Assembly (NCBI RefSeq): GCF_036370855.1
Contig: NC_088132.1
Coordinates: 64,890,841 to 64,954,840 of the forward strand
From: Dromaius novaehollandiae
Taxonomy: Eukaryota; Chordata; Aves; Casuariiformes; Dromaiidae
Reading direction: 5' to 3'
Length of the DNA stretch: 64,000 nt
Of this stretch, positions 24,386 through 38,200 are shown piece by piece. A model generated the notes under the pieces. It made no database searches, had not been told where the DNA came from, and saw only the letters and a program-made list of their open reading frames with translations. Position 1 is the stretch's first letter; every line of letters starts with the position of its first letter. The translations under genes and the position numbers were made by a program.

Positions 24386-25107
24386 AGTAGTTCAACAGAA
24401 ATTCCCAAATAAGAACAAAGTTCATGGTGAGGTGTCTTAATTGCATCTTCTGTTTTTCTCTTTTCCAGCTGTACAATGTACAATGATATTCAGTTAATAT
24501 TTAGAAGCAAAGTACTGTGTACATTTTTATAAGCCCATGTTAGATCTGGGTTACAAAGATACTTTTTTTTGTTGTTGCACCGTTTATTTATACAGTCCTT
24601 TCTAACAGTTTTGATTTGAATTATAAACTGATAAGTATTAAAGTGATAGCAAATATTTCATTACATTGTCATCACCTGAAGTACATATACTTATATCGAA
24701 GTATTTTTTGTCATTTTACTACATGCAGTTGGGATATTCACAAGTGCCAAAAGTGGGTTATGAGTGTGTAAGTAGAGCAAAGTTTTCTCTGCTTTCTCTT
24801 TTGTCAGCAATCATAACAAATTAAAAAGTCATGTTTTAAAATTTAATGGCAGCTTAAATGCCAGCTTAAAAGTTAGACCAGAAGTAAATTGCAGTGTCTC
24901 CTTTCATGATAGCACAAAATGTAGTTCTGCACAAACATACATGCTTCATCCCATTTGCCTATGCAGCTTCCAGTGATGGTCTGCTAATTCCAGTTCCTTA
25001 TATTCTCTGTTCCAGCAAATCATCATGTAATTTATAGCAGAAAAAAATAATACATTGACCCAATGGTATATTGTGCAATGTCATTATCTTTTTTTTTATA
25101 GAGGAAA

Positions 25108-25113
25108 AATAAA
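25108..25113 (+). terminator. Possible distal poly(A) signal
   Basis: AATAAA followed by a T-rich stretch (ATTCTGTCTTTAC). It lies about 3.1 kb downstream of the SLC38A9 stop in AT-rich sequence. It could end a longer SLC38A9 transcript, or be a chance hexamer. Confidence 0.3.
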
Positions 25114-28100
25114 TTCTTCTGGAAATACTGTATTCTGTCTTTACATTTGAGTTTTGCTCGAGTAAACTAAGAGGTGAAAAACTGTCAGCTCTGTAAGGTG
25201 CCATGCCTTGAGTAAGATTCCGTATTTTCCTTTATAAGGTTACCAGGCTCTTTGTTTGGAAGCAGCCCCACCTCTTTGCACTCTGAAAATCCAGCCCTCC
25301 GTATTGTGTGGTAACTCTGTGATGCAAACCGAAGTTTCCAGATCTTAGGATACATAAGGAATTAACCCAGCATGACCTTTATACATTGCTGAAGCATCAG
25401 TAGCTGGGGAAACTCCCAGGAAGCTCCAAGAGCAGTTACTGACATATCTGTGCAGGAAAGTGTGGGTGATTACCTGTGGCCTAAGCACCTGATTTAAGAG
25501 ATTAGTTTTTCAGTGAGAGCTTTATGTTGATCAGAAATGGTCTTTCTGTCTAAGGACACAGATGACTGGGCTTCTGTGTCAGCCTTCTGCCATTGCAGTA
25601 TCTCAGCTCTTAGCAAGGGTGAGAGAACAAATTACCTTTTCCACGTTCTAGCTTGTAGTAGCCTCACTGCTTACTGTGATGACCTAAAATCATCTGTTCC
25701 AGTTTCTTAATATTGTTGTGGTCCAGATTTGTCCTTTCAGCTTTGAGCAGGCTTCAAAATCTCTTTGTTTATTAATTGTTTCCCCTTGCTTTTGTCAGTC
25801 ACCCACAGATGCATCTGATCCTACAAATTCATTTTTCCTGCTGTATCTGGGTTAATGTGTGCCTGGGTGCCAGTTAATGTATTTCATCCTGTAACTTAAA
25901 TGATCTGTGCAGAAGAAATGAGCATTCAGGGTTTAAACATTGCATCTTTTAGATGAGAGGTGGGGGTTAAGAGAGGATGTTCTACGTAACATTTTTCTTT
26001 TTTCTTGAAATTCAACCTTTCAGACTCCACATACAAAAAATACATCAAGATAATGGCAGTTGGTTGCAATGCTGAAAGCTTTGTTGACTGACAGTTTGCC
26101 TGCCCAGCCTCCAGATTGCCCCCTCTTCTGCCAGGTTTCTGCACAATGGCTGGCTTTTGATTATCATGTAACTCTTTTTCCATAGATTGTCAGCTTGAGA
26201 GTTTAAAGGTTGCAAGGATGGTTAGTGCTCTGCAATTGCTTAGATTTGGTATTTCCTAATGTTTAGTGTTCGACTTTGGGCAAATGTTAATGAAAATTCA
26301 GGAATGTGCAGTCAGCTCGAAGGTTGCTTAGAACTCCCTTGAGACCTGTGTTGGTGAATGTCCATTCAACCTGGTATAATAGTGGAAAGTTGAGAGGCAG
26401 TGACAATGTAATTGGATGCTGGAGCTGCTACAGGAAGGAGGCTTCCCATAATAATTTAGACAGCCAAATCTTTCAAATATGTTCTGCATTCAGGGATGTC
26501 TGAAAGACTCCTTTTTGTTGTACAGTCAGACTCTTGCTGCAATGGCTTCATTGGTTCTGCAGTCAAATGGTAATACGGGAGGTGAGAGACATGTTAAACT
26601 CTGGAAAGCATATTTTTGCCTTTCAGGATGTTTCATTCTACGGGACAATTGTACTAAACATCTATTGCAGTTATAATGGATGTGAAGGCACCTGAGGAAA
26701 AATAGTAATGGGGAAGATATATGCTTGGGTAATAGCTAAGAGATTTTATGCCATACCAGGAAAGCAGTATCCCTCTTACCTTCAGTGAGAAGCAGAAATT
26801 TACTTCCATGGAGTAGTTCTTGAAAAGTGGGGGCTGTCTTCAGTAGTGAAAATGCTATTGTAGCAGAGCTGTAAATAGCTTCCTAATACGAAGTAAAATA
26901 TTAATGATACTGCCAAACACCAACATGTAGTTTATTGTAGCTCATTGTACTATGCTTGACTGGGGAGTGTAGTATAAGCTTTTCCCTTTGAGTTGGTATT
27001 CTGTGAGGTTGGAGTCATGATCAGCATATTTAATTTCTTCTGCAGTTGAGAACTCCATTAAAATTTTCTTGGAAAGGAACAGGACTCACTTCTGCCAGAA
27101 CCTTTCTACCCTGAACTGCTGTAATTTCAGATGGTGGAACCAGGGCTATGTAGCAGTTGTTCTGTGGTTTGTGTTTCCAAACGCCAACTGATCTGAGGGC
27201 GTAAGGGAGGATCTTTTTCTTTACTTACCTAACTGTAGCTTTTCCCATATGTCTCATTTCGTAATCCTAAATTAGATTAGAATCCAGATGAAAAACGTAG
27301 CTTTGTGTAAAACATTTTTCAGTTGCTTCTTACTGTGTTTATACTGCAACTTGGCTAAAGCTAATTGAATTATTTCCAATTGCCCAAAGACCATTTAAAA
27401 ACTGCTGTCCGTGTGTTTCTTTTCATCATTGTTTGAATGGTCTTTTTTTCAATTCCATGGACCTTGTTCACTTCTGACATTTCATTAAACTGTTAGAGGA
27501 AGTTGAGATTAGTCAGGTCATTTCAAATCAACACAGCAGAGCCATTCAGCTGCAATATGAGGGGAGGAGAAAAGCCCACACGCTGAGTTCCAGACCAGAT
27601 ACTAAATGCCACACAAAACAGAAACATTGTCCCCACTGCCCAGCTGGCTGCATCTTTTAGAGCAAAGTGAGCTTGTATTACAGAATTACCACAAGGGATT
27701 CAAGTAACAGGCCAGTTATGGGAGGAGAGGGGAGAATGTTTTGCTTTGAAACTGTTTTTTGATTTATCTTTTTGGTGACTATCTAGTTGTTTGCATACAG
27801 ATTTGTCATAAGAGGCCCAGATTCAGGATACCAAGTTAGCATGAACAACCTCAGGCAGAGATCCCTTCACCTTCCAGCATGAGAGATCTAGGGGTCTGGG
27901 CTGGTGGAGGGTCATGGAGGCAGTGAAGATGATTCCCCCTGCTTCTCTGCGCTGGCATTGTGAGTTCTGGATTTGGGAGAGCTTAATTTCATACAGTACC
28001 TTTTCTCATACAGGAGCACAACATTCTTTACAAACTGAAGGCTGAATCTCACCTCTCCTGTGTGCAGCCGATTGGTTTGAGAGGGAAAATTTACATGACT

Positions 28101-29430
28101 AAAGTCCTCCTCTGTTATGGAAATACAGCTGCTATTTAGAGTGGCAGCCAGATAGACCACAATGGGCTAAAGTTCAAATCCTACTGTGAAAGTTACTATG
28201 AGATGTTTACACTTGCCCAGGAATCTGCTCTCTTCTTCCTGAGACTAGATTTATTGAACCTTTGACATCATTTCACTTTTTTTTTTAATAGTGCCACCAA
28301 TTCCCTAACTTTTTTTTTATATATAGTGTCAGGTTCAAGTGTTATTTTGTCCCTCCTTTTGGCATGTCTTACACAAAAGCAGTGTGAAATGGAAGAGTAA
28401 TTTCTGATAGCCAAACTCCAGCTAGCTATGATTTGCTGTTTGAATAATCAGCTATGATATCAAAGGGTAGCAACATTTGCTGTGCTTAATACTGGGCTTT
28501 TTTATGTTCCCCCTCTCCCTTTTTTTAATTAACAAGTCTGGGCTAAAACAATGCTGATCTGTGAGAATAAGTTTGAAGAAAATAAGTTTAAAGACAGACA
28601 AATGAAGACAGTCTTTGCACTCTGAGTGCACTGGTTTATACCAAAGAAAGCACTTTTGCAGACAGCCAGCTACCTCATCATATTGATTGCAAGAATGATG
28701 GGTTATCTCTCCTCTGAAAATAAACTCTTACCTAGCGGTTTACAAGATGCAGTTTTTCATTCCCTTCCTGTATGCTTTCACAGATAACTTGGATGCCCTA
28801 ATGAGCCCCTTTCAGACAGGTTTGTTCACCTGATTTGCAGCTTAGTGTAATAAATTACCTTTTAGTGGCATCAAAGGAGCGTGTACATGACCACAGGCTC
28901 CCACACCTTCCCTAGGAGCTTACGAGACTGTCCTAGTTCTTTCCACACTGAAATCTGCCCTCAATTCCTGTCCACACTGGAATGTCTAGCTGCACAGCTT
29001 GGCCTAGGAGGTAAGCATAAACTTCAGCTGTTGGGTAAACTTGTTAAAAACCTGGCTTCTATGGTTTTATTGTGAAGGCACTGCTTAGTTTTCTTTAGCA
29101 CATGACTGAGTCTTTTACCGTCATCCCATGTGTTTATACAGAGAAAATCAGGCCATTGCATGGCAGAATGTTTTAACATTGCTTATGCTTCACAGTGCAA
29201 CCTGACTAAAGAGAGTCTCTAAAAAAACAAATCCAATAAAATTATCTTTCTGCTGAATCAGGAATAGAAACCCATCAATCCCATTTTGTCCAGTAAAAAG
29301 AGTGTCCGGAAAAATTCACTGAAAAGTAGGATCCGTAAGAAAGACAACTACAAAGGAGAAGCTTTAAAAGACATCAGAATGCACATAAACAAAATTTTCT
29401 GGCAGGGCAGTCTAAACCTCTGGCTTACTT

Positions 29431-29490
29431 GGGCCCACTGCCATCAATAGGAATCTTTCCCTTTGCTTTCAATGGGCAGTGGTTCAGGCC
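29431..29490. repeat. Degenerate short interspersed repeat (candidate copy 2)
   Basis: Reads GGGCCCACTGCCATCAATAG ... TTTCAATGGGCAGTGGTTCA ending GGCC. The two ends are imperfect inverted complements (CCACTGCC versus GGCAGTGG). This fits the sauropsid repeat recalled for the copy at 24325. Family name and limits are not known to me. Confidence 0.4.
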
Positions 29491-32400
29491 TTGGAGAAAT
29501 TGGTTTTGAAAAGATTTTGGCAGTTACTAAAAGATTCCAGCAGAAACAGCTGGACTCAGCTTTCCAAGCAAGAAGCTGGATATACTTCACCAGCTTTTAT
29601 TCAGGTGCAGTGGGACCTGTATCACAGTTAATGTTACATTGTAGAGTGTAATATAACAGATTTACTTTTAAAAAGTCATCTAATTGAACAGGAAAGTTCC
29701 AAAGAAAAAAAGAGTGTAAGTGGGAAGCACAACCTGAATTCTTTGTTTTTCTGCTGCAGTGATAACTCATACCGGAAGAACCATAATACCTTTAAAGATG
29801 TCCCTGCTGGCTATTTTATGCCAGGGTATTTTGCTCTTTGACTCTGGACAAAAATGCTTAAGCAGTCTGGGATTTGTGCTTAGTTATATTGTTGTTCCCT
29901 TACGTGCTTGTTCTTTGCATGTTAGTTATTCGTGTTTGTCTATGGAGTATTTTATAGCATTTTAACCATATGGAAAGTATGCACCAAGCTGAACAGGCTA
30001 AATTTGATGAAATAATCTGTTGTGTGTAGTTGTTGCCATGTATTTCTGGGGAAGAAAAAAACACTAAGAGCACTCTTTCCTCTTCAAATACACTTGCAAG
30101 GAATGGTCCCAGAGCTGCAAGGTCCTCCCTTTCTGAAGTGCTATGTGAATTTCCATGCAGTTCACTACCTTCATTTCTGACTAGAGCCACAAACCTCAAG
30201 CCAGTAGACAGCCGGAGAGGAGCTGTGAACTTTTCTGACCACATTTATTTTAAAATGTTACGCTGAAGTATATATAGAGTCAGAGAAGACCCAGAACTCA
30301 GCTTTCTAGCATATGCTTCTCCATCAGCACCACAGGTTGTCCATTATATTACACTGCTTTTTAGAGCAGCTAATCCAGTTTTGCTTAATCTAACTATAAA
30401 CTACCCTTGATCCAGCATTCCTGATCATAGTTTTGCTATAACAGATGAATGAGTGGTTGTATAGCCCTTTAGGTATGTCTATGTCAAGCTCTTCTCCAGT
30501 GACTGGGCTACAGAGGGGCCACTGACTGTGCAACTCAAGTACAAAGAATCTCTTTTGGGATGTAGAGGCCTAAGCATCTACATTCTTCTGCTGACATATT
30601 TAGAGAGGGCACAGCTGGGTGTGCCTTACACACCAATAACCTGCATCTGTGTTCTACTGCGTGAATCCCCAAAGTATACATTACACCTTTTTGTCACGCT
30701 GGCCTATAATCAGTTGCCTCATGCTTCCATTTTGATATCCAGTGCACCAAGAAGATGAGTTTGTAGCAACTGTCAGCTTGACAGCCTAGCTCTCAGTAAA
30801 ACCTCATGCTTTTAGCTCTGAGGGTTTTGGTTTAATGCTGTGTCTTAGCCATGATGGCATGAGTGACTTCAAGAGTCATGTTTCCTGCTGGCAATAAAGG
30901 AAGAAGCAATAAGCAGATCTGCTGCTATAATACAGGTACACACAGTTGTAGCTGCTCCAGGCTATGTGCATTTTTCAGACACACACACACACTGGTGCCC
31001 TCCAACTGAAAAGTTGCATCATCAATGCTAAACCTGGTGTAGCTCTGTGGATTGCTTTGCTGTTCTTACTCCAGAAACTTTCAAAGGGGATAAAGTTTGT
31101 TAGATGTCCTACTGAGGAACACCAAAGCTGCAGAAGAAGTAATAGGAAATGAACAGAAAAATGGCATGTAATGACAAAAGCTACCTCAGGACATGTGGAG
31201 TTCCACCCAAAAACCTTAAGATGCACAAAGATAGAGAAAAGTACTGTGTGATAGTTTCTATCTTTTTACCACTCTCAAGAGTATTAGTAAGATACTCCTG
31301 AGCTTCACTAAGCTCTCCTTTCAGCCAGATACTCAAAAGCAATCAGCCAGCTATCCCAAAGCAATACATATGCCAGTTTAGCCAAATTAGCACTATAAAG
31401 CTGTAAGTGGATGACCTCAGCACAGTAGAGCTGAATGTCTTCAGAAACTGCAAGTGGGGCAGTCAGAGGTGCAAATCATCAAACTAAGTGTGCATGTGTA
31501 GCTGATGCAAAAGCTTATGCAGTCTCTGTTAAGGTTTGGTTTTAGACTATAAACCATATGAGACAAATAGAGTGCATTATTTATGAAGCTGTAGGCAATA
31601 TGATATGAAAAGTCTTTCTCCTTAGCATCTTATTTCTTATTTTTAAAGGTTTGGATCCTCAAAAATACATACTTTTGTTTACTAATATTAAATGAATCTC
31701 TTTTGGAGGAGCTAGATTCTGTTGCCTGGGCCCAACTCAACTTTAAGGGCAACATAGCATTAAATAAAGTGAAACAATTTGAACTTTGTAGACTTTTCTA
31801 CTGTGAAACAACTGCTATTATAGAAATGGCATTTAAGAGTGTTCCTTTTCTGCCTTCAAGAGTTTTGGAGTAGTCCTCCTTTTTCAGTTTTAAGATGACC
31901 AAATAGTTCCAGTAATTTCTGATCTCCCTGCCAGTTTATTATTAGTGCAATTGGCTACAAACCAGCTGACTGATGTCAGTCTCGTAATAAAGAATGACAA
32001 AGCTAGACAAGGGTCCCATGAGAAACTGAAAAAGGAGGCTCAAACACAATTGTAAATCTGTATAAGAGACTGCAAATTCTCTGGCAAAAGTTTTACAGTT
32101 TTTTATAGCACTACTTATTCAACAGGTTTTCTTTCTTTCCCCTTCCTGGGTGTGTGCATGTTGCATCGTACTTTTTTTTTTTTTAATATGTCATGTAATA
32201 GAGTACATGAATATTCTTATTTAATGTGAGTACATAACACTTTATTTAATATGACTCATGAATATATCCCCCAAGGTAAAGCATACACCTAATTATTTGC
32301 TATGCAGTCTTAGGTTTGCATCTTGTTGTTATATAAATGAATCGTAATTGTGAAAAAAGCCATATTTTCCAAGGCTGCAATAGCAATTTTTCCAGCTATT

Positions 32401-35253
32401 GTATGCACAGGAATGTGGCTGCACACACCCAGAGATCTGCAGACATCAATAAAGCTTATGGATTCTGTCAGCTGCATACTAACTAAGCGTTAGTATGAGA
32501 GCCACCCATGTCCTTTCCTCATCTCTTCAGTAGCTCTGTTCTCAACTCAGCCTCATCTGATTTTGCAACTAAACATTTTTGAGAGTCATGTTGTAGTATG
32601 GTCTTTGCAAAAATGGACAATCACAAGATGTCTATCTGGATTACTTCAGACAGGAGTGAAACAGATTGTAAACTGGTTTTCCTGGACTTTTAAGCACTAG
32701 GTTAAAAAAGCATGAGGTTAAAAAAGATACCAGATTTAGGTTGCTGACTATTACAATGTCTAATTTTTAGTGCTCTGCCATTCAGGCTAGGTTCTTGGAG
32801 GAAGGCTTATATGCCCAAGAGTGAGATTTTTTGAAGCCATTAGTGCTAAAAAAAACTAATTGTGATCTGGCCAGTAGGAAATGCAGTAGGGAGTTACTCA
32901 CTTTAGTCTGACCTGCAGGGACATGGCATGTCACTCTTCTCCTTATAGCCAGGAAAAGCTGCTGCATTAGCCATATTTATGTCTAAAATTCATTCAGGGA
33001 CCAAGCTGTACTTAATCTGAGCTGTCTCTGGGATCCAGTGCAACATAATCTGCAAATCGCAAAAGACATCTGGACTTCTGTATTCAAAAAGTGTTTTGAA
33101 GAAAATTTGAGTCTCATCTGATTTTCCATTGCCTGAACTGTATCTTTACTGTCATCTATGCTGCTCTGCTGGTGATAAAAAGTTTCCAACCTTCAGGCTA
33201 TATGAATATGTAAAGCATTCCAGCAAATTCAAATACCATCTTGCCTCAGTGCAAATCTACAAAGGTGGTTTTCCAGCACACATGAGGCAACACCTAACCT
33301 ATGAAAAATTCACTCTACTTCAACAGACAAGTAATGTGCTCTGGGAAAAATTCAAACTTGATTCCTTAAAACCAGACTGTCAATTCAACCAGACTACCTT
33401 TAGCATACAATTTCTCACTTCCAGATTTCCACATGGTATGAAACAGATTCACATTTACAGAGGGCAAAAGTTTTACTAGGAAGGCACATAGAGCCTCATG
33501 ATGTCTTTTGTTCAAAGAAACCACCAAAACATTCATAGGAAGGAAAAAAAGGAAAAGAGGAGGCATTTGCTATTCTTTTTCCATGTTTGCGATGGCATCT
33601 GATAATTAGGGGACCAAATTTTGGACTGGAATCTGGTTCCTTACTTTGTGCAATTTCTAAAGATTTGGATATGGTTGTTTCAGTTCAAGCTCATTGGTGA
33701 CAATTCTGTATTACTGCCTTTTTCTCTAGTCCATTTACAAGCTGCAGTGAACTTCCTGTAGACAGGTCAAGAATTCCCAAAAGCCAGGGTACCTCTTTTA
33801 ACAGTAAAACTCAAGATAGAAAAAAGAGAGAAACTGAGAGGAATTCCCATGGGGGATTACTCCAGGGCTTGTGTAGTAAGCAGGTTATTTTTTGCCTGGA
33901 ATCTGTGAATCCCTTCATGTCTGTATTGGTAAGGCAAATACTTGTAATTCTCTCCACTTCATCCCATCACTCCCCATGCTCTCCCATGCCTTTAAGAGCT
34001 TGTCAAACACACAGCGCAAGGAGGATCCACAGGAAAGGTCATATAGCATTAAGGCATAATACCTTTTCATTAGGTACTTAAAATAAGACAAAACATGCAT
34101 AGAGTAGTTCTCCCTTCTGGCTTTCTGTTCTCTTTCCTTAAGTTAGAGTACAGTTCCCCAGAGCAATGCTAAATGTCACTTTAATCCAAGTGAAAATTAT
34201 CATCATAACCAACTGGAAAGGCACAGAAATGCAAAAGGTAGTTACACACCTTTAAATGTGATCATCAGGTCAGACATGAATTAGACTGTACCATTTGTAA
34301 GGGGATGCTATTGACTACAAGGAATTTGGACATTTGTTTTGCATCTGTTTGTAACAACAGAAGCTCCAGCAGCACAGTGGTCGCCTAACTCTGAATTGGG
34401 GCACTGGTTCAATACTGACTCAGAGGGAAGTGTGCCAGCAGCACCACTGAATGTGCATTATATATAATACAGCAGGAAATTTGGACAGCAACTTGCTATA
34501 ACACTGTTTTGGAAATGCATGAGTCACTGTGTTTTTGGAATCCATGGTCTTTCTCAGCATGTTTTTGTTCTAGATACCCTGTCGTGTCCTTTGAGAAAGC
34601 CTGAAGCACTGATGCCCAGTTTGTTTATCCAGGATCTTCACGTTGGAATATTCTAATCCATCTGTGTCATCTTTCTTCCTGTTTTCAAAAAAAAAAACAC
34701 ATACACAAAAAAAAAAACCAATCCACAATTTTCTTCCATTGTGAAATGTTATTCAAAATGCTTTTGTAATTAATACTGATCTTTTTTAGGGCAATCCACT
34801 GAACCCTTCACATCAGCTGTTGCACTCATTGGCTTTTCTGATGCTTTCAGATGAGGCTCCTCCATTTTTCCTTCTCCTGCCACCACATATACAGTATTCC
34901 TTCACCATTGTGTTTCAGAATGTTTCTTACAAGACCTGAACACTTAAAAACACTGATAAAATCACGTATATGCTCTTCATTTACTGAGCATGCCAGGGGA
35001 TGCCTCTGCATTTCATTTGCCTCCTTTCTCCTCTGCTCCCACTGACAGTTCTGTCACTGTTTCCAGAGCTGCACCTCCACCTCTGCGGGCTTAGAATCCA
35101 TATACAACTTTGAACTGCACTGATGGCAGAAGAGCCCTCCATCTAACACCTCATAATTTGTCTAGAACACCTTGGCTTTTTTTTTTTACTGCTCACACTA
35201 AAATCTAGTGCTGAACTGAATTAAAATTAAATTAGTTTTATTTAATCAGATAA

Positions 35254-35295
35254 ATATATGCGCGTGTGCACATGTACACACACGCACACACACAT
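35254..35295. repeat. 42-bp alternating purine-pyrimidine tract
   Basis: The longest such tract in the window: AT steps, then GCGCGTGTGCACATGTACAC, then a CA run, with no break in purine-pyrimidine alternation. Intergenic, about 9 kb upstream of PLPP1. Z-DNA potential by composition. Confidence 0.93.
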
Positions 35296-38200
35296 TTTTA
35301 ATGAGATATTCAAATATAGGTATGTTCTAAAAGATCAAAGTGCACAAATAATGAACAACATGGTTCTGCCAAAAGCAGGCTACAGAGGATTGAGAAGCTT
35401 CCAATCTTGGAAACAATTACATGTGTCGGATTAAACATCTGAGCAAGCAAGTCTTACCAAAGATGAGTAAAATTATGGAAATGCAGTTAGGAAGAATCTG
35501 AAGAGTTAGAGCTCTATCGTAGTATCCATCGTGAGTCAGATACACAAGGAAATCTTAGATGCCTAACAGGCTTTTTAGATATTGGTGCTTAGATATTGGC
35601 ACTCAGGCATATTCTTAATATCTCTGTGATCAGCTGTGAGCTAACCCTGCAGGCATCTAAAGTCACCCCTGGAGTCACAAGGGTGCTCAGAGCCTACTTC
35701 ACAGGTGAGAGCAAGGCAGATGCAAACACAGGAGTTTTCCAGTCTTTGTCACCTGTTGATCCTGGTCTAGCAGGAATAGCCAAAGCATGCCTAACGCTCC
35801 CTTAAAACACAGCCAGGAAACAGATGGGTTACGTCCTGCCCATGTCCGGTAATAAAAGCACTCAGCTGGGAGATGGGAGATTTGGGAAGCTGAATTCCCC
35901 TTTTTTTTTCCATAACAGATGTGGAGCAGATTTACAGCAACAGCTACAATCTCTCAGAAGAGTTTCCTAATCACCAGCCTTACAGAACCACTTCTCTCAG
36001 TTGTTCTTAAATGTGATAAAACCAACAGGGTTTTTACTGTAAAGAGTTGGTCTCTAATTTCTTAAAGAGATCTTTTCATTATTATGAAGCTAGTTTGGGG
36101 GGAGGGGACGTTTAATAAAAGAATGGTACAAAGGGCTTGATTGAAAGAATCAAGCCAGGCCACCGACATCCCTAGCAGATGCAGTATTACAGTTGCACTG
36201 CACTGCACAAAGATCACTTTTTAATGAGGTCTGACATGTTATATAGACCTACATTTATCTGCCTATGCCATATCCCCCCCTGCTTCTGGTTATATCTTTC
36301 CTTTGAGCTACACCATTCCAGAAGTAGAGTAACATCATGGTGAAACTGGCCACTCAGCATTTATTTATTACCTGTATTGATACACTCTTCTCAACCTTTT
36401 TTAAGATTGCAGGTAGCTGGGCATTAAAAATCAGGTTCACTCCTGGGTACCTCTGCCAACCTGTTGTGGCTGCTCCAATATATGGTAATTCATCACACAC
36501 TTCATGCGTTCTTAAGCAGAACAAAGATCAGGTTCATAACAAATGACTGCAGCACATACCCGCTGCCAGCTGCTGAGTCTGGGATAGGATATTCCCTGGT
36601 TACCTACTTTTAACAGCTCTATGGCCCCCTCCATCCCCCTCCAGTACAGCTGTGCTATCTTCCCACCTGACAGAAGGGAACGGAGGCACACGGTGTATCT
36701 ATCTTAGCTTGTCGCTTGCATTTCCATTCAAGCCCACACTCTGTGAGGTCTGCACCACCTGTTTGATGACGCACACTCTGAGACAAGCCAGTGTGTGCGT
36801 TGGGAAGGGAAACTCAAGAACAGTACAATGCCTTTGTGCTTGAAAATGAACCCCTCCCTCCCAGACACCACCACTTCAGCCCTCTGGCATTGCATGTTCA
36901 AGCCTCATGCCTACATGGCCAGGAAAGTCTAGACCTAGCTAGAGAGATGTAAGCAGTTCAACCCAGACTCCCTAGAAATCTATGGGAGAGTAAATCTTAC
37001 ACTAATACCTTAACAACTACATTCACTTTTCTCATTTATGGCTAATAAAAAGTACAGCAAGGATCAGTATTATAATGTTATCCACTAGTCTTGATTTGGG
37101 AGGGTCATAATCTGGGGGCTTCCTCCTATGTTTTCTTCTTTCCTTTTTCACAACATCTATGAGTTTCTTTTGCTCCAGTATGTTTCTGTTCCCTTCTGAA
37201 CACTTTCAAAGGCTGAAAAGTTAAAATAACATAGAGTGGTTTTAGTGCAGTGCACCACACATTGTTTCTATCATGTGAGAATTGCTTAACTGTAGTACAC
37301 TTCAGCAGCACAATTTATTACAAACCTTGGAAGTCATTTCAGGAGCCCAAGGACCTCGTGGACCTTGGACCAAGTTTCTGCAAACTCCTCAGATGTGCAG
37401 TCGTTTGGCAGATGTCTGGAAACGTGTTCTTGCACATTTATCTGCTAATGCAAACATCCCCATGCAAGCATTAACACTCAAGAGCATTATATGGATTTGA
37501 AACAATCCCTGGAAGAGCTGGGTCCCATAAAAATTATTCTGACAGACATAATCCTTCTCCTCTCCCTTGCCAAGTGCTTGCTCCCACTGCCGGAGCCAGA
37601 GCACATCAAGCGAGACTCCTGCCTGCTTCCACTGCTTCTGGTGCTCCAGACACTACAACATCCCTGCCCAGTGCTGACCTCACTCTTATTTTCATTGTTA
37701 TTATTCTAGTTGGGAAAGAAGCAGCAATGTTGAAGGGAAAGATAAAATGGGAGATAAGAGGATATTCTTCCACTTTCATCTGCACAGATGACTCATGTGG
37801 GACAGGTTTATTCTTCATCTCTCTTGAGATTAATGCCTCAAGGAGAATAGCAGCAAAATTAAGGCTCTTTTTGCTGCTGTGGAAAATAATACTTTCTTTC
37901 TTTCACCCTGCTCTGTGAGGTCTTTCAGGCAATGGCTGTGAATGTGTACAGCACATAGCACAATTGGCTCCAATCTTACTGGGGCCTCTCAGTATTAGTG
38001 TAATAAAAGTAAATACCAAGTGGTCAGGATTTAATTATAATCTGGACATTCTGTGCTCTGGCAAAAGATTACAGGAGCCATTGACTTGTACCTTAAGGCA
38101 CTGAATCTGCTGTTGGCACAAGGATGAATCCATGTAAAGGGACAAGACAGCAAAGTGAAATCCCACGTTTCCTGCCCTGCGTGTAGGACAAACTAAGAGG

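Noticed and set aside
30440..30760. Possible transposon start (GGTATGTCTATGTCAAG)
   Set aside because: Resembles the start of a repeat I recall from turtle genomes over only a few bases; no inverted end or body could be matched.
33129..33479. 116-codon plus-strand open frame in the intergenic region
   Set aside because: Composition is ordinary and no family is recognised; no promoter or poly(A) context and no evidence of a processed gene.
37574..37918. 114-codon open frame with overlapping frames
   Set aside because: No recognisable similarity; starts on a non-ATG codon and overlaps other equally plausible chance frames.
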